Counted from the first letter of the stretch, positions 1-9,259 are shown. The stretch is 64,000 bases of DNA from Thiolinea disciformis DSM 14473 (GCF_000371925.1 NZ_AQVE01000006.1:62001-126000); one strand, 5' to 3'. The notes: a model not told the origin generated them from the sequence alone. Made by a program: numbers and translations.

Positions 1-366
1 GCTTCTGAAAAATGGCATAAGACCGATGTCGGGCGTGGCGAGATAAGCTATACCACCCAACTGAGTTGCCGTTGTCCAAGCGAGTATACGCGGGCCATGA
101 ATGTGATTGAGCGCAATGGGCGTATTATTGATGCCGCTTATGCTGATACCGGTGAACCTGTACCTGTCTATGTGCGTGATGGTTTATTGACTATCGAAGA
201 GCGTTTTGAGCAATTACAAACCGCCTATGAGAATAACGCGGACTTCATCGAAGCTAATTACGATGAGGAATTAGGTTATCCAAGTTCAGTGAGCATTGAT
301 CAAAGTGCTCAGATTGCTGACGAAGAATTAAATTACACCATTAGTAATCTACAAAAACATTGTTAG
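1..366 (+). CDS. DUF6174-like protein, 3' part (start lies before the window)
   Basis: The frame is open from base 1 and runs without a stop into the ATG at 97, so the gene begins outside the window and that ATG is internal. The visible 121 residues contain a CRCP motif, then a VYVRDG stretch and a C-terminal segment with DEELGYPSS, IDQSAQIADEE and YTISNL. I associate this pattern with DUF6174, a small family of exported or lipoprotein-like bacterial proteins of unknown function. Any signal peptide or lipobox would be in the missing part. A small gene follows after about 50 bases. Family assignment is from memory; molecular function is unknown. Confidence 0.6.
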   Translation, partial: ASEKWHKTDVGRGEISYTTQLSCRCPSEYTRAMNVIERNGRIIDAAYADTGEPVPVYVRDGLLTIEERFEQLQTAYENNADFIEANYDEELGYPSSVSIDQSAQIADEELNYTISNLQKHC

Positions 367-415
367 CACTAATGGTCTTACAGAATGTTTTATTTGAGTG
401 TCTAGGAGATGGTTT

Positions 416-685
416 ATGCAAGTTAGATTGCCGCCTGCTGGTGTGCGTTTGCGTGATATTTTAAATCGCCCCACTCCTCAAAATGCACCAACAGCACCTT
501 CTAGACCAGCCGCCTCCAGTGCAGCGCGGGTATTAAATGCTGGTTCTGATGCGCAAAACCGTTTGTATGCGGTGAGCCAACAAATTGTGCGTCAACTGGA
601 GCAGTTGGAAAATACGATTCAGCAAAGTGAAAGTGCACGTAACCCTATTGCTAGTTCGGCTAGTCCTAGTTCACGCCGTTTTTAG
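416..685 (+). CDS. Small hypothetical protein
   Basis: I do not recognise this 89-residue protein. The start at ATG 416 is preferred over an upstream GTG at 398 because a TAGGAGA ribosome site at 403-409 sits six bases before it. The N-terminus (QVRLPPAGVRLRDILNRP) is followed by a proline/alanine/serine-rich linker and a helix-prone stretch around residues 50-75 (QNRLYAVSQQIVRQLEQLENTIQQ) that could form a coiled coil. There is no signal peptide or membrane segment. It lies 50 bases after the DUF6174 gene and is followed by a hairpin terminator, so the two may be one transcript. Confidence 0.55.
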   Translation: MQVRLPPAGVRLRDILNRPTPQNAPTAPSRPAASSAARVLNAGSDAQNRLYAVSQQIVRQLEQLENTIQQSESARNPIASSASPSSRRF

Positions 686-742
686 ACTATTTCAGTGTTG
701 CTTCAAAAAATCTGCTCATCTCCCGATGCAGATATATTTTAT

Positions 743-767
743 AGGCCGATTTATTCGGCCTTTTTTT
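743..767 (+). terminator. Rho-independent terminator
   Basis: A 7-bp perfect stem, AGGCCGA pairing with TCGGCCT around a 5-base loop, is followed by a run of seven T. It lies 57 bases after the small gene ending at 685 and should end that transcript. The rest of 686-976 shows no further convincing feature. Confidence 0.8.
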
Positions 768-976
768 ATTTCATATTACTTTTCGCCATTTATCTCGAAA
801 AGCTTGCCCTGTGAGCTTTTTATCGGAGATACAAAATCATTAGTCACGGTTTGGCTCAGCAAATTCGTTTGCCTATTGGATGATTGACTGTAACAAATCT
901 GTCATTGGAAAACCGAGCAAGATTTGCCACATACAATTTATCGGATTCTTGAACTTGGGGTAAAAGGAAGAACCGA

Positions 977-1549
977 ATGCTGACTTCAACAAAACAGGGA
1001 CATAAAACGACATTATATCTTGTCCCAAGCCAAGAGACAGAAGTAGTCTTTGAGGCGTCGTCGCCTGCACGAGCGAAGGCTCATAATGCCAAGCCTAATG
1101 TGCTTTGGTCTGCAACACCTTCATGGTACCAGCGCATGAGCGCATGGCTTAATCAACGATTCCAGCGTTCGCGTCATGCTGAGCAAATTGAGCTGACAAA
1201 ACCTTGGCAAGATTTGCAAGAACTGAGTTCTGAAGCGGCTCCTTTGCTTGGGCGTCATCATGAACTACGCTCGGTACGTGGTATTGCGGATCGTATGCCG
1301 CGCTTAGTCGATGAACATTATCCTTTTCCTGCTCGTGATATGGTATTTTTGGGTGAGTCTCGTGACTACCCTGATAAGGTATTGGCGCTGCAATATGATA
1401 ATCACTGGCGGCCTGTGGTGTTGGAAGGCACGCAACTGGTTGCGCGTGGCTTGCATCTAGATACGACAGAGCCGGTGATTCAGGGTGTGCTGATTCTTAA
1501 CGATGGTTCAAGCTTGCCCATTGAAATTCATGTGATTATTGCGGTTTAG
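977..1549 (+). CDS. Hypothetical protein
   Basis: A 190-residue protein I cannot assign. The ATG at 977 is preceded by AAAGGAAG at 963-970. The first 60 residues are basic and low in structure. The rest contains ELSSEAAPLLGRHHELRSVRGIADRMPRL and a C-terminal beta-rich part ending GSSLPIEIHVIIAV. No signal peptide, transmembrane segment or known catalytic motif is visible, so it is probably cytoplasmic. It ends one base before the convergent AEC transporter gene. Codon use looks like that of its neighbours, which supports it being real. Confidence 0.6.
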   Translation: MLTSTKQGHKTTLYLVPSQETEVVFEASSPARAKAHNAKPNVLWSATPSWYQRMSAWLNQRFQRSRHAEQIELTKPWQDLQELSSEAAPLLGRHHELRSVRGIADRMPRLVDEHYPFPARDMVFLGESRDYPDKVLALQYDNHWRPVVLEGTQLVARGLHLDTTEPVIQGVLILNDGSSLPIEIHVIIAV

Positions 1550-1550
1550 C

Positions 1551-2444
1551 TTAGGGAATCAAGCTTAAGGCATACCATAGCGTTATCGGGATAATCACTA
1601 AACTACCCAGATTGCCCAGCATAACGAGCGAGGCAACGCGTTCGGGTTCTTGTTTATATTGTTCAGCCACCAAGACATTTAAAACGGCTGGCGGCAAGGC
1701 GGCAAAAATTAATAATACTGCACTTTGAATAGCACTTAATTGTAATGCTGGTAATAATAACCAAGCTATTAATAAGCCTGCTGCTGGCCCTGCAATTGCA
1801 CCAAACACGCCCAATTGCCAGTCTTTGAAATTAATATCCAATAAGCGTACACCGAGTGAAAACAATAACAAAGGAATACTGACTTGCCCCATGAGCTTTA
1901 CGGTATTGGCGATAGGGGCAGGAAGGCTTATATGAATTGCGCTAAAAAAAATACCCACTATCGCTGCCAAAATCATCGGCATTTTGAGTAAACGCAACAA
2001 GGAGGTATGTGGGTCAAGGATATATAGGCCGATAGTAAAATGAAGTATCATTTCAATGATGAATAAAACCACAGCCGCTTGCAGCATATCTTCGCCGAAC
2101 GCAAATAAAACCAAAGGAATACCCATATTCCCAGAGTTATTAAACATCATGGGCGGTAAAAACGTTTTTAGGTTTATTTTCAATAAAGCAGCGATGGGCC
2201 AAAGTATTAAACCGGAGCCTAGTACCACAGCGCTACCACCTAAGGCTAGACCCCAATAGCCGCTAAAGTCGAAAGGTTTATCCATGAGTGCCCAGAAAAT
2301 TAATAAAGGGGCAAATATTTGCATATTGAGCTGGTTAATGGTGCTCATGTCAGGGCGAAAGCGCCAGCCATAAAAAACACCCACTGCCGAACAAGCAAAA
2401 ACAGGGAAAATGATTCCGAATACGCGCAGCAAAGACTCCAGCAT
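1551..2444 (-). CDS. AEC family transporter (auxin efflux carrier type)
   Basis: The 297 residues form about ten hydrophobic segments in the arrangement of the membrane transport protein family PF03547 (AEC, which includes the malonate carrier MdcF and YfdV). The conserved mid-protein MFNNSGNMGIPLV motif, typical of the broken helix of this fold, is present near residues 100-112. Members export or import small carboxylates or amino-acid-like anions through the inner membrane; the substrate here cannot be told. The gene lies 17 bases downstream of the esterase gene on the same strand and is probably co-transcribed with it. An AAGGAG site lies about 13 bases before the ATG, rather far. Confidence 0.85.
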   Translation of the reverse strand: MLESLLRVFGIIFPVFACSAVGVFYGWRFRPDMSTINQLNMQIFAPLLIFWALMDKPFDFSGYWGLALGGSAVVLGSGLILWPIAALLKINLKTFLPPMMFNNSGNMGIPLVLFAFGEDMLQAAVVLFIIEMILHFTIGLYILDPHTSLLRLLKMPMILAAIVGIFFSAIHISLPAPIANTVKLMGQVSIPLLLFSLGVRLLDINFKDWQLGVFGAIAGPAAGLLIAWLLLPALQLSAIQSAVLLIFAALPPAVLNVLVAEQYKQEPERVASLVMLGNLGSLVIIPITLWYALSLIP

Positions 2445-2461
2445 GGTGGTAGGCCAACTCC

Positions 2462-3205
2462 TTAGCGGGCGTGACTAATATAAGCTTGGGCGAAGCGGCG
2501 GCCTAATTCCATCTGGCCTTGTGCATCATAATGCAGCTGATCTTGCAGTTTGGATAAGCCATCCGTCGTGATCATGAGGGTACGCGGGGTATTTTGCTGA
2601 ATGAGCCGTTGGCTAGCTTGTACTTTAGCCAGCATGGGAAAAGCATTAGGTACTTCAGGATTAACTTTGCCTAGAATAAATAAACTATTCGGTGAGTCAG
2701 TATCTTGACGGAGTGCTTGAATAAAGCGGCTCAGGAGTGGCGCATATTGATTAGCTTGGGCAGCATTACGCGCATCACTTTCACCTTGCATCCATAAGAT
2801 GGCCGTCACCGGTGCATGATCCTCGGGCAATGAAAAATTCATTTGGCGCAACAAGCTTTTGTAGAGACCTTTGCCGGGTTGCCATTGTGTAATCGAGCTA
2901 CCGGTCGCAGCTAATTTAATAATAATGTGCTGATCGTGGGGAAAGGCACGCGCTACTTCGTGAGCAAACACAACTTCAGGACCAAAGGAAGCAAATTTGG
3001 CTAAAGCACGCGGGCGGCCTTGATAATAAAAGGTGACATTAGCAGGGGTCGTTTTATAAGCGGCTGGCAATTCATGGGTACGTCCCTTGCCCATCATATT
3101 AGATTGACCCGCGAGTAAATAAATACGTTCAGCGGCTTGGGCTGAGACGCTAATAAGCCCTAGACATACTATAAAAAAAAATCCTAATCCAAAACGTTGC
3201 TTCAT
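2462..3205 (-). CDS. Exported sialate O-acetylesterase-like carbohydrate esterase (SASA/DUF303)
   Basis: A 247-residue protein with a signal peptide (hydrophobic residues 6-23, then AQA-A). Directly after it comes LLAGQSNMMG, the GQSN block with nucleophile Ser35 that defines the SASA family (PF03629). LWMQGESDA in the middle is the second family signature, and a late DGLSKLQDQLHYDAQGQ segment carries the expected catalytic His. The family removes acetyl groups from sialic acid, xylan or other sugars in the periplasm or outside the cell; the substrate is unknown. It starts an apparent operon with the AEC permease. Confidence 0.82.
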   Translation of the reverse strand: MKQRFGLGFFFIVCLGLISVSAQAAERIYLLAGQSNMMGKGRTHELPAAYKTTPANVTFYYQGRPRALAKFASFGPEVVFAHEVARAFPHDQHIIIKLAATGSSITQWQPGKGLYKSLLRQMNFSLPEDHAPVTAILWMQGESDARNAAQANQYAPLLSRFIQALRQDTDSPNSLFILGKVNPEVPNAFPMLAKVQASQRLIQQNTPRTLMITTDGLSKLQDQLHYDAQGQMELGRRFAQAYISHAR

Positions 3206-3246
3206 GGTTCCATCCTATTGATACGAGGCACGCTGAAGCTTACACG

Positions 3247-3278
3247 AAAAAAAAGCGGCCTGTATAGCAGCCGCTTTT
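3247..3278 (-). terminator. Terminator after the sulfur-globule-like gene
   Basis: On the minus strand AAAAGCGGC and GCCGCTTTT form a 9-bp stem with a 10-base loop, followed by a T run (the A run at 3247-3254 on the plus strand). It lies between the stop at 3306 and the next minus-strand gene, so it separates the two transcripts. Confidence 0.8.
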
Positions 3279-3305
3279 AAGACGATTTACAAGGATGTCT
3301 GAAGC

Positions 3306-3863
3306 TTATTGAACCGGTTTAGCAACTGGTGCTGGTGTTTGTGCTGCTGGAGCCGCTGGTGTAGCTGCTGGAGCTTGTGCAGTCGGTGCTACAGGCATTG
3401 CTGGCATTGGCATTTGGCCTGCTGGTGCCATCGCTAAAGGCATTGGAGCAGGCATCATGCCGCTTTGTGGCATATAATAGCCATAAGGATTGTAGCCGTT
3501 CTGGTTAGCACCTTGCATCATGTTGGCCACATTACCATAACCGTTGCCATAGCCATTACCTTGACCATTGCCGTACCAGTTAGTGTTGCCATTGCCACGG
3601 CCTGCGCCATCCATGTTGGCATTCGTTTTGCCTTTGCCTTTGAAGCTGATTTGGAAATCAACTTCGCCGTCTGCATCACCGGTTCCACGACCCCAACCGC
3701 TCATGTCACCTGCGCCAGTGCCGTAGCCTTGACCATTGGCCGTGCTATTCATCGCACCGTTGCCAACGCCATTGCCATTCATATTGCCATTGTCAAAAAA
3801 TTCAGCAGAAGCAGCGCCAGCGAAAGCGATTAAGGCTGCGAAAGTGAGTGCTTGTAATTTCAT
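3306..3863 (-). CDS. Sulfur globule protein-like exported Gly/Asn-rich protein
   Basis: The 185 residues begin with a clean signal peptide (first 20 residues, ending ASA before EFFDN). The mature part is dominated by glycine and asparagine in short NGNG, GYGNGYGN and GNGNTN repeats. An acidic/beta block around residue 65 reads EVDFQISFKGKGK, then comes YNPYGYYMP and a low-complexity Ala/Pro tail. This combination resembles the sulfur globule proteins (SgpA/B/C) of purple sulfur bacteria, which coat periplasmic sulfur globules, and related proteins of filamentous sulfur oxidisers. An AGGAG site precedes the ATG and a strong promoter lies upstream. A generic glycine-rich structural protein is the alternative. 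Confidence 0.72.
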   Translation of the reverse strand: MKLQALTFAALIAFAGAASAEFFDNGNMNGNGVGNGAMNSTANGQGYGTGAGDMSGWGRGTGDADGEVDFQISFKGKGKTNANMDGAGRGNGNTNWYGNGQGNGYGNGYGNVANMMQGANQNGYNPYGYYMPQSGMMPAPMPLAMAPAGQMPMPAMPVAPTAQAPAATPAAPAAQTPAPVAKPVQ

Positions 3864-3913
3864 AATCCGGTTCTCCTAGTCTGAGTATCAGTCGATTTCT
3901 TGAGTATGTGAAT

Positions 3914-3942
3914 ATAATAATATTAGATTTTTCTAATGTAAA
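3914..3942 (-). promoter_or_regulatory. Sigma-70 type promoter with palindromic spacer
   Basis: Reading the minus strand, TTTACA (3942-3937) and TATTAT (3919-3914) are separated by exactly 17 bases, a near-consensus promoter about 50 bases before the sulfur-globule-like start codon. The spacer contains the inverted repeat ATTAGA-TTTT-TCTAAT (3922-3937), which could be a repressor or activator site. Both patterns are seen directly; function is inferred. Confidence 0.65.
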
Positions 3943-3952
3943 GCTATTTCCT

Positions 3953-5377
3953 CTACTCCTGATGGGCTAGGGTCGACTTTTGGTTTTCTATCTCCTGTGT
4001 GTGAGGCGTCTTATGCGGTTTTGCTAATTCTTCCATCGCGGTTAAAGCATACCAGTCGAAATGACGGGTTAAGAGCATTAAGCTTGCTAAGGCGGTAAAG
4101 ATTAACAAGCTGCCCATGAGCAGGGCATTATCTTCAGCCTGCAAAATCATATACAGCAAGGCGTATAAGCCTAACAAGCCACCACCTAAGGCCAAACCCA
4201 ATTGGCGATTGTGCAAAATGGCACTGAAATAGAGGGTCAATAAGCCAGTGCTTGCGGCTGTTGCCAGTAGATAAGCCAGTAAGAAATTAATATGCTCAGA
4301 CAAGGAAATGAGTAGTAAATAAAATACGGTCAACGCCAAGCCCACTAATACATATTGTACCGGATGAATGCGTAATTTTTTGACCAGCTCGAATACAATC
4401 AACACCGTGAAGGTCAGAACAATGAATAAGAAGGCGTACTTAATGCTACGCTCGGATTGTTGATACACATCTACGGGCTGCAATAGTTCAAAGCCTATGG
4501 CACGGCTCATTAGCTGGCTATAGTCACCTTGTTTCGCAGCATCCAAGGCCGTTTGGACATTGTAAGAGAAAGAGGAGGTGCGCCAAGTCGCTGTAAAGCC
4601 TTTCTCGTTAATAGTGCGCTGTTCCGGTAATAATTCGCCGCTGAATTTGGGATGCTGCCAATTGGAACTCATGGTCACTTCGCTATTTTCCGCTAATAAC
4701 GCGTAGTTCATATCAGCCATCCCACGTAATTCCAGCTTAAAACTAAAATCAAAGCTTTGATTAGTATCCGTCTTAAATTCAGGTAATTTGGCGTTCATGC
4801 CGGCAGAGGCATTCGCTATATTAGAGCTCGGTTTAAACGCTAATGCTTGTCCACCCCATGTCAGAACGGGTATAGAAGCAATACCGCGCTGATCCCGCAC
4901 CAATACACTTAAAAATGGGGGCTCAAGTGTAATGGCCTTGTCTTTCGTATTGGCCAATAAATCCAATAAGGCTTGGGTTTCAAACTGACCCGCAATTTGT
5001 AGTTGATTACTATAAACCGGCACCTGATAAATGCCCCGATAGCGCAAGCTGCTGTCTAACTGGCTTTGAGCCTTGAGTTGTTTAGGAATAATGGGGAGAG
5101 CTTGACGTTCTTTTACTTCTTTCGTGACTTGGCGTTCATTACCATTCGCGTCTTTTAAGGTTTCAGTAACGTTGTAGGTCAAGGTATAAGGGATCATCAC
5201 GAGCGGGCCTGCCAAGGTTTGTGGCCCCGGCCAGCTTTGGGCAATGCTGCCATAAGCTTCATTACGCCAACCGGCACGTTCACTAATCAAGCCCATTAAT
5301 AACGCTTGTGGTAATAAGAGCAGAATAATAATCCCAAAAATTAAAGCGAGTTTTAGCGCAAAACGATAGCGTTGCAT
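3953..5377 (-). CDS. creD: Inner membrane protein CreD
   Basis: A 474-residue CreD (PF06123) by overall plan: one N-terminal membrane helix (FALKLALIFGIIILLLLPQALLMGLI), a large periplasmic domain of about 270 residues, then a cluster of five or six helices from about residue 300. Family-typical segments include PGPQTLAGPLVMIPY and SERSIKYAFLFIVLTFTVLIVFEL. CreD affects envelope integrity and resistance to colicin E2 or beta-lactams in enterobacteria and related species. The ATG at 5377 is chosen over 5401 because GGAGAG lies seven bases before it. No creABC genes are next to it. Confidence 0.88.
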   Translation of the reverse strand: MQRYRFALKLALIFGIIILLLLPQALLMGLISERAGWRNEAYGSIAQSWPGPQTLAGPLVMIPYTLTYNVTETLKDANGNERQVTKEVKERQALPIIPKQLKAQSQLDSSLRYRGIYQVPVYSNQLQIAGQFETQALLDLLANTKDKAITLEPPFLSVLVRDQRGIASIPVLTWGGQALAFKPSSNIANASAGMNAKLPEFKTDTNQSFDFSFKLELRGMADMNYALLAENSEVTMSSNWQHPKFSGELLPEQRTINEKGFTATWRTSSFSYNVQTALDAAKQGDYSQLMSRAIGFELLQPVDVYQQSERSIKYAFLFIVLTFTVLIVFELVKKLRIHPVQYVLVGLALTVFYLLLISLSEHINFLLAYLLATAASTGLLTLYFSAILHNRQLGLALGGGLLGLYALLYMILQAEDNALLMGSLLIFTALASLMLLTRHFDWYALTAMEELAKPHKTPHTQEIENQKSTLAHQE

Positions 5378-5493
5378 TACATATCTCTCCGTTAGAGTCA
5401 TATGTTTAGCGTGTCAGAGGCGCTTGCAAATTTAAGGGGCTGGCTGTGGAGAACTTGCAGATTTTAGTGCAGAAACGGTGCAGGTTTGATCGC

Positions 5494-5676
5494 TCAATCG
5501 CGACTAGAAATACCCTCTTTTTTGAGAAAAATTTGATTGAGCCATTGTTTTGAGGTTTTGCCAACACAAACATCTAGGTCTTCGCCATCCAGTCTAGCCT
5601 TGACACTATAGCCTAGGCCGGGTTGGTGGTTTAGGGCGATAACGCGTACTTCCTTAGGCCGAATTTGGGTCACCAT
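5494..5676 (-). CDS. Small hypothetical protein, perhaps the 3' part of a frameshifted gene
   Basis: The 60 residues (MVTQIRPKEVRVIAL, GLGYSVKARLDGEDLDVCVGK) are not recognised. The frame stays open and protein-like upstream of the ATG (VEIINLRPEVVPN, LVIEHSNDK) without a start codon or ribosome site, until it overlaps the membrane-helix ORF ending at 5744 in another frame. A single +1 shift near 5755 would join the two into one membrane-anchored protein of about 130 residues. It is therefore either a short soluble protein or the tail of a broken gene. Confidence 0.4.
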   Translation of the reverse strand: MVTQIRPKEVRVIALNHQPGLGYSVKARLDGEDLDVCVGKTSKQWLNQIFLKKEGISSRD

Positions 5677-5743
5677 AATTTTTTCTTGAACCTTATCATT
5701 ACTATGTTCAATAACAAGATTCGGGACGACTTCGGGGCGTAAA

Positions 5744-5884
5744 TTAATGATTTCGACTAATAAGTTTGTCTTCCTGATACCAGCCCGTGATGAGTAAAAT
5801 GCTAAGCACCATACCTACGAAGCCGGTCAATACAAAATACGCCCCGCTTGGCAGGCGTTGTAAGCGCTCAAAAATAGCTTGCAT
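5744..5884 (-). CDS. Small single-pass membrane protein (possibly the 5' part of a broken gene)
   Basis: I take the methionine at 5884 as the likely start of a 46-residue peptide (MQAIFERLQRLPSG). One clear membrane helix follows (YFVLTGFVGMVLSILLITGW) and the end is QEDKLISRNH. The frame is open further upstream to 6115, but that part overlaps the malate synthase leader and start and does not look like protein. No strong ribosome site is seen. It may continue into the reading frame of 5494-5676 after a +1 shift. Family unknown. Confidence 0.35.
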   Translation of the reverse strand: MQAIFERLQRLPSGAYFVLTGFVGMVLSILLITGWYQEDKLISRNH

Positions 5885-6072
5885 AAATCGGCTCGATCTT
5901 TCAAAAACGCCGAGTATGCCAAGTCCACTGTGGTGTGGCTTTGAGAAGCCGCAAATACAGGAGAGGCGGAAATAATCCAATTTAGATACTCCTTGTATTT
6001 TCAGTTTAGTTCGGCTGAGGTTATACGCTACAATGTCGACAATCCCGTTCATTTGTTTAAGGAATATACGCC

Positions 6073-8247
6073 ATGAGCGATAGAATTCAGGTCGGCAGTC
6101 TCCAAGTGTCAACACTTCTGCATAATTTCGTCAATCAGCAGGCACTGCCCGGAACGGGAGTAGAGCCTGCAGTATTTTGGGCTGGGCTAGAGCGCATCGT
6201 GAATGATTTAGCGCCACGGAATCGTGAATTACTGGCTAAACGTGATGTTTTGCAAAGCAAAATTGATGCTTGGCATGTACAGCATAAAGGACAATTTGAT
6301 TTCGCGGCTTATAAAGCTTTCTTACAAGAAATTGGCTATTTGTTGCCAGAAGGCGCGGATTTTTCCATTAGCACTGAGAATGTCGATACCGAAATTGCGA
6401 CTACCGCTGGCCCACAATTGGTCGTGCCAGTGATGAATGCACGCTTTGCGTTGAATGCAGCGAATGCACGTTGGGGCAGTTTATACGATGCGCTTTATGG
6501 TACCGATGCCATTCCTTCCAGCGAGGGTGCAGACGCCGGTAAAGCGTATAATCCTATACGTGGTGCCAAGGTCATTGAATTTGCACGTCATTTCTTAGAT
6601 GAGGCAGCGCCGCTCGCGTCTGGTTCCCATAAGGATGCGACCAGCTATGCAGTCGCGAATGGTGCGCTACAAGTCACGCTAAAAGATGGCGCGAAGGTCG
6701 GTTTAAAACAGCCAGAAAAATTGGTGGGTTATAAAGGTGAAGCAACTAGTCCAAGTGCAGTTTTGTTAAAAAACAATGGTTTGCACTTTGAGTTACAAAT
6801 CAATCGCGCTGGCACGATTGGTAGCAGTGATGCGGCGGGTGTGAATGATATTTTGATGGAAGCTGCACTGACCACCATTATGGATTGCGAAGATTCAGTT
6901 GCAGCGGTCGACGATGTGGACAAGGTGCTGATCTATAGCAATTGGCTCGGTTTAATGAAGGGCGATTTAAAAGAAGAAGTCAGCAAAGGTGGCAAAACTT
7001 TCACCCGTGCGATGAATCCAGATCGTGAATACACCGCAGCACAGGGCGGCACCTTGACCTTGCATGGCCGGAGTTTATTATTCGTGCGCAATGTGGGTCA
7101 CTTGATGACTAATCCAGCCATTCTCGACCAAGACGGCCAAGAAATTCCGGAAGGGATTATGGATGGGTATTTGACCTCGATGATTGCGATACACAATCTC
7201 AAGGGCAATACCAGCGCGAAAAATACTCGCACTGGCTCAGTGTATATTGTGAAGCCGAAAATGCATGGCCCTGAAGAAGTCGCTTTTACGAATGAATTAT
7301 TTGGACGCATTGAAGACGCATTAGGCTTGGCGCGCAATACACTGAAAGTGGGCATCATGGATGAAGAGCGTCGCACCACGATTAACTTGAAAGAATGTAT
7401 TCGTGCCGCAAAAGAGCGAGTTGTGTTCATCAATACCGGTTTCTTAGACAGAACGGGCGATGAAATTCATACCTCGATGGAAGCGGGCGCGATGATTCGC
7501 AAAGGCGATATGAAAGCAGCTGCCTGGATCAAAGCCTACGAAGATTCCAATGTTGATATTGGCTTGGCTTGTGGCCTACAAGGTCGTGCGCAAATCGGGA
7601 AGGGTATGTGGGCGATTCCAGATCAAATGGCGAATATGCTCTCGACTAAAATCGGCCATCCGTTAGCGGGCGCTAATACCGCATGGGTTCCTTCTCCTAC
7701 GGCTGCGACTTTACATGCTTTGCATTATCACAAAGTCGATGTTTTCAAGCGTCAAGATGAACTGAAAAGCCGTCAACGTGCCAATATAGATGATATTTTA
7801 AGCGTGCCAGTTGCTACGCATCCGAATTGGAGTGCTACCGAAATCCAGCAAGAGTTGGAAAATAATGCCCAAGGTATTTTGGGCTATGTAGTGCGTTGGG
7901 TTAATCAAGGTGTCGGTTGTTCGAAAGTGCCAGATATTAATGATGTGGGCTTGATGGAGGATCGTGCGACCTTGCGTATTTCTAGCCAGCATATGTGTAA
8001 CTGGCTGTATCACGGTATTTGTACCGAAGCGCAAGTCATGGATGCATTCAAGCAGATGGCGGCCAAAGTTGATGCGCAAAATGCCAATGATCCGACTTAT
8101 ACCAAAATATCCGGCAACTTCGAGAAGAGTATTGCGTTTAAAGCGGCTTGCGATTTAGTGTTCAAAGGGCGCGAACAACCGAATGGTTATACGGAGCCTT
8201 TGCTGCATAAATACCGTCAGGAAGCGAAGGTGAAATTATTTTTCTGA
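6073..8247 (+). CDS. glcB: Malate synthase G
   Basis: The 724 residues match the usual length of the monomeric G-type enzyme (about 720-725) and carry its typical blocks: [14 protein letters not shown] near residue 270, the [24 protein letters not shown] segment near residue 390, [21 protein letters not shown], and [16 protein letters not shown]. It condenses glyoxylate with acetyl-CoA to malate in the cytoplasm, serving the glyoxylate shunt or glycolate and glycine-derived glyoxylate. An AAGGA site lies nine bases before the ATG. It stands alone: no glcDEF or isocitrate lyase gene is adjacent. Confidence 0.96.
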   Translation: MSDRIQVGSLQVSTLLHNFVNQQALPGTGVEPAVFWAGLERIVNDLAPRNRELLAKRDVLQSKIDAWHVQHKGQFDFAAYKAFLQEIGYLLPEGADFSISTENVDTEIATTAGPQLVVPVMNARFALNAANARWGSLYDALYGTDAIPSSEGADAGKAYNPIRGAKVIEFARHFLDEAAPLASGSHKDATSYAVANGALQVTLKDGAKVGLKQPEKLVGYKGEATSPSAVLLKNNGLHFELQINRAGTIGSSDAAGVNDILMEAALTTIMDCEDSVAAVDDVDKVLIYSNWLGLMKGDLKEEVSKGGKTFTRAMNPDREYTAAQGGTLTLHGRSLLFVRNVGHLMTNPAILDQDGQEIPEGIMDGYLTSMIAIHNLKGNTSAKNTRTGSVYIVKPKMHGPEEVAFTNELFGRIEDALGLARNTLKVGIMDEERRTTINLKECIRAAKERVVFINTGFLDRTGDEIHTSMEAGAMIRKGDMKAAAWIKAYEDSNVDIGLACGLQGRAQIGKGMWAIPDQMANMLSTKIGHPLAGANTAWVPSPTAATLHALHYHKVDVFKRQDELKSRQRANIDDILSVPVATHPNWSATEIQQELENNAQGILGYVVRWVNQGVGCSKVPDINDVGLMEDRATLRISSQHMCNWLYHGICTEAQVMDAFKQMAAKVDAQNANDPTYTKISGNFEKSIAFKAACDLVFKGREQPNGYTEPLLHKYRQEAKVKLFF

Positions 8248-8275
8248 TGGTGTAGTTGAAGCAGCATCGTTCAAA

Positions 8276-8305
8276 GCAGCGCTAGCCTATTACGGTTAGT
8301 GCTGC
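8276..8305. other. Hairpin after malate synthase gene
   Basis: GCAGCGCTAGCC and GGTTAGTGCTGC form a 12-bp stem with two G-U pairs around a 6-base loop, 29 bases after the malate synthase stop. No T run follows, so it is not a classical terminator. It may stabilise the mRNA end. The rest of 8248-8537 shows nothing I can name. Confidence 0.4.
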
Positions 8306-8537
8306 TAAAGCAGCTAATGGCTTGGGACATTAGTTAGAATAGGTCACGGTAGGAAGGGGCTAAGTACTTTCTTTTTCACCTAAAACCGCTTGTCATGGCG
8401 TCTAAAATCGGTTGATTTTTTTCTAGAGCAGATTTTCGGTCAGGATTGGAGTGGTGGGTAGACGCGGTTATGTCACTCGATAAACGGTGTTGAATACTAT
8501 GGTCACTGGCTATTGAGAAACAACAAACGGGCATTGT

Positions 8538-9095
8538 ATGAAAAGGATTTCTAGCATTCTAAAGTTTTTACTACAGTTTTTTCCACTGACGGTTTTTCTT
8601 AAAGTCGCCTTCCACAGTGGTGCACCACAAGCGGGCGATTGGTTAAATGCTTTCATGTGGGCAGGTGCTGCAGCCATCTTACAACTAGTACTATTATTAT
8701 TTTTCACGCGTGGCGAACCACTGAATAGGCTTGTGGTTAGTATTAATGTCTATTTCATATTGGGAGGCATCGCAGTTCTCACCAATCAGATCGGATTTTT
8801 GGAAATACTCAATAAGTTAAAAGAGAGCGGCATTTTTTTATGTATGCTCGTAGTCGGTATAGTTACCACTTTTGCATCAAAAGCAGGCTTTGTGGGGATA
8901 GTTGATTTTTCAAGGCAAGGTGATATCCGTCATTACTCGCTAGTGTTGATTATGTTAACTGCTGTAGGCTTAGTACTATCCTTCTGGTTTAGAGGGCATA
9001 TATTGCTTTCGAGCTGCCCATTGATCGTTATTGGCCTCACTAATCAATTTTTTAAAAGGCAATTACAGCGCAGCCAAAGTGGTAGTTTGCCTTAG
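8538..9095 (+). CDS. Hypothetical multi-pass membrane protein
   Basis: A 185-residue protein with five or six hydrophobic stretches: residues about 10-24, 38-57, 68-85, 97-113, 133-150 and 154-168. The tail is basic (FFKRQLQRSQSG). I do not recognise a family. It follows a 290-base gap after glcB, has no strong ribosome site, and is followed by a decayed, insertion-prone region, so it may be an accessory gene. An inner-membrane location is likely; no function can be given. Confidence 0.5.
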   Translation: MKRISSILKFLLQFFPLTVFLKVAFHSGAPQAGDWLNAFMWAGAAAILQLVLLLFFTRGEPLNRLVVSINVYFILGGIAVLTNQIGFLEILNKLKESGIFLCMLVVGIVTTFASKAGFVGIVDFSRQGDIRHYSLVLIMLTAVGLVLSFWFRGHILLSSCPLIVIGLTNQFFKRQLQRSQSGSLP

Positions 9096-9259
9096 CTTAT
9101 TGGATCTATGTTTGTTTATATCTTATGAAGCTCTAGGAGTAAGGATAACGGTGTTATGTGGTTCGTATGGAAGTGAGGGGGGGGCTGGCCTAATAAAAAC
9201 TGGCACATTGAAATAGGATAAACCAACCTAAATTGGGGGGTCTATGAGTAAGAGGCGCA

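Noticed and set aside
585..887. 100-residue plus-strand frame
   Set aside because: It overlaps the small gene ending at 685 and runs through a clear terminator; its sequence is hydrophobic and irregular, with no ribosome site.
3465..3833. 122-residue plus-strand frame rich in Ile, Ala and Val
   Set aside because: It is the antisense reading of the repetitive Gly/Asn codons of the sulfur-globule-like gene and has no start signal.
9031..9216. 61-residue frame overlapping the unknown membrane gene
   Set aside because: It overlaps the end of a longer frame with better features and has no ribosome site or recognisable motif.
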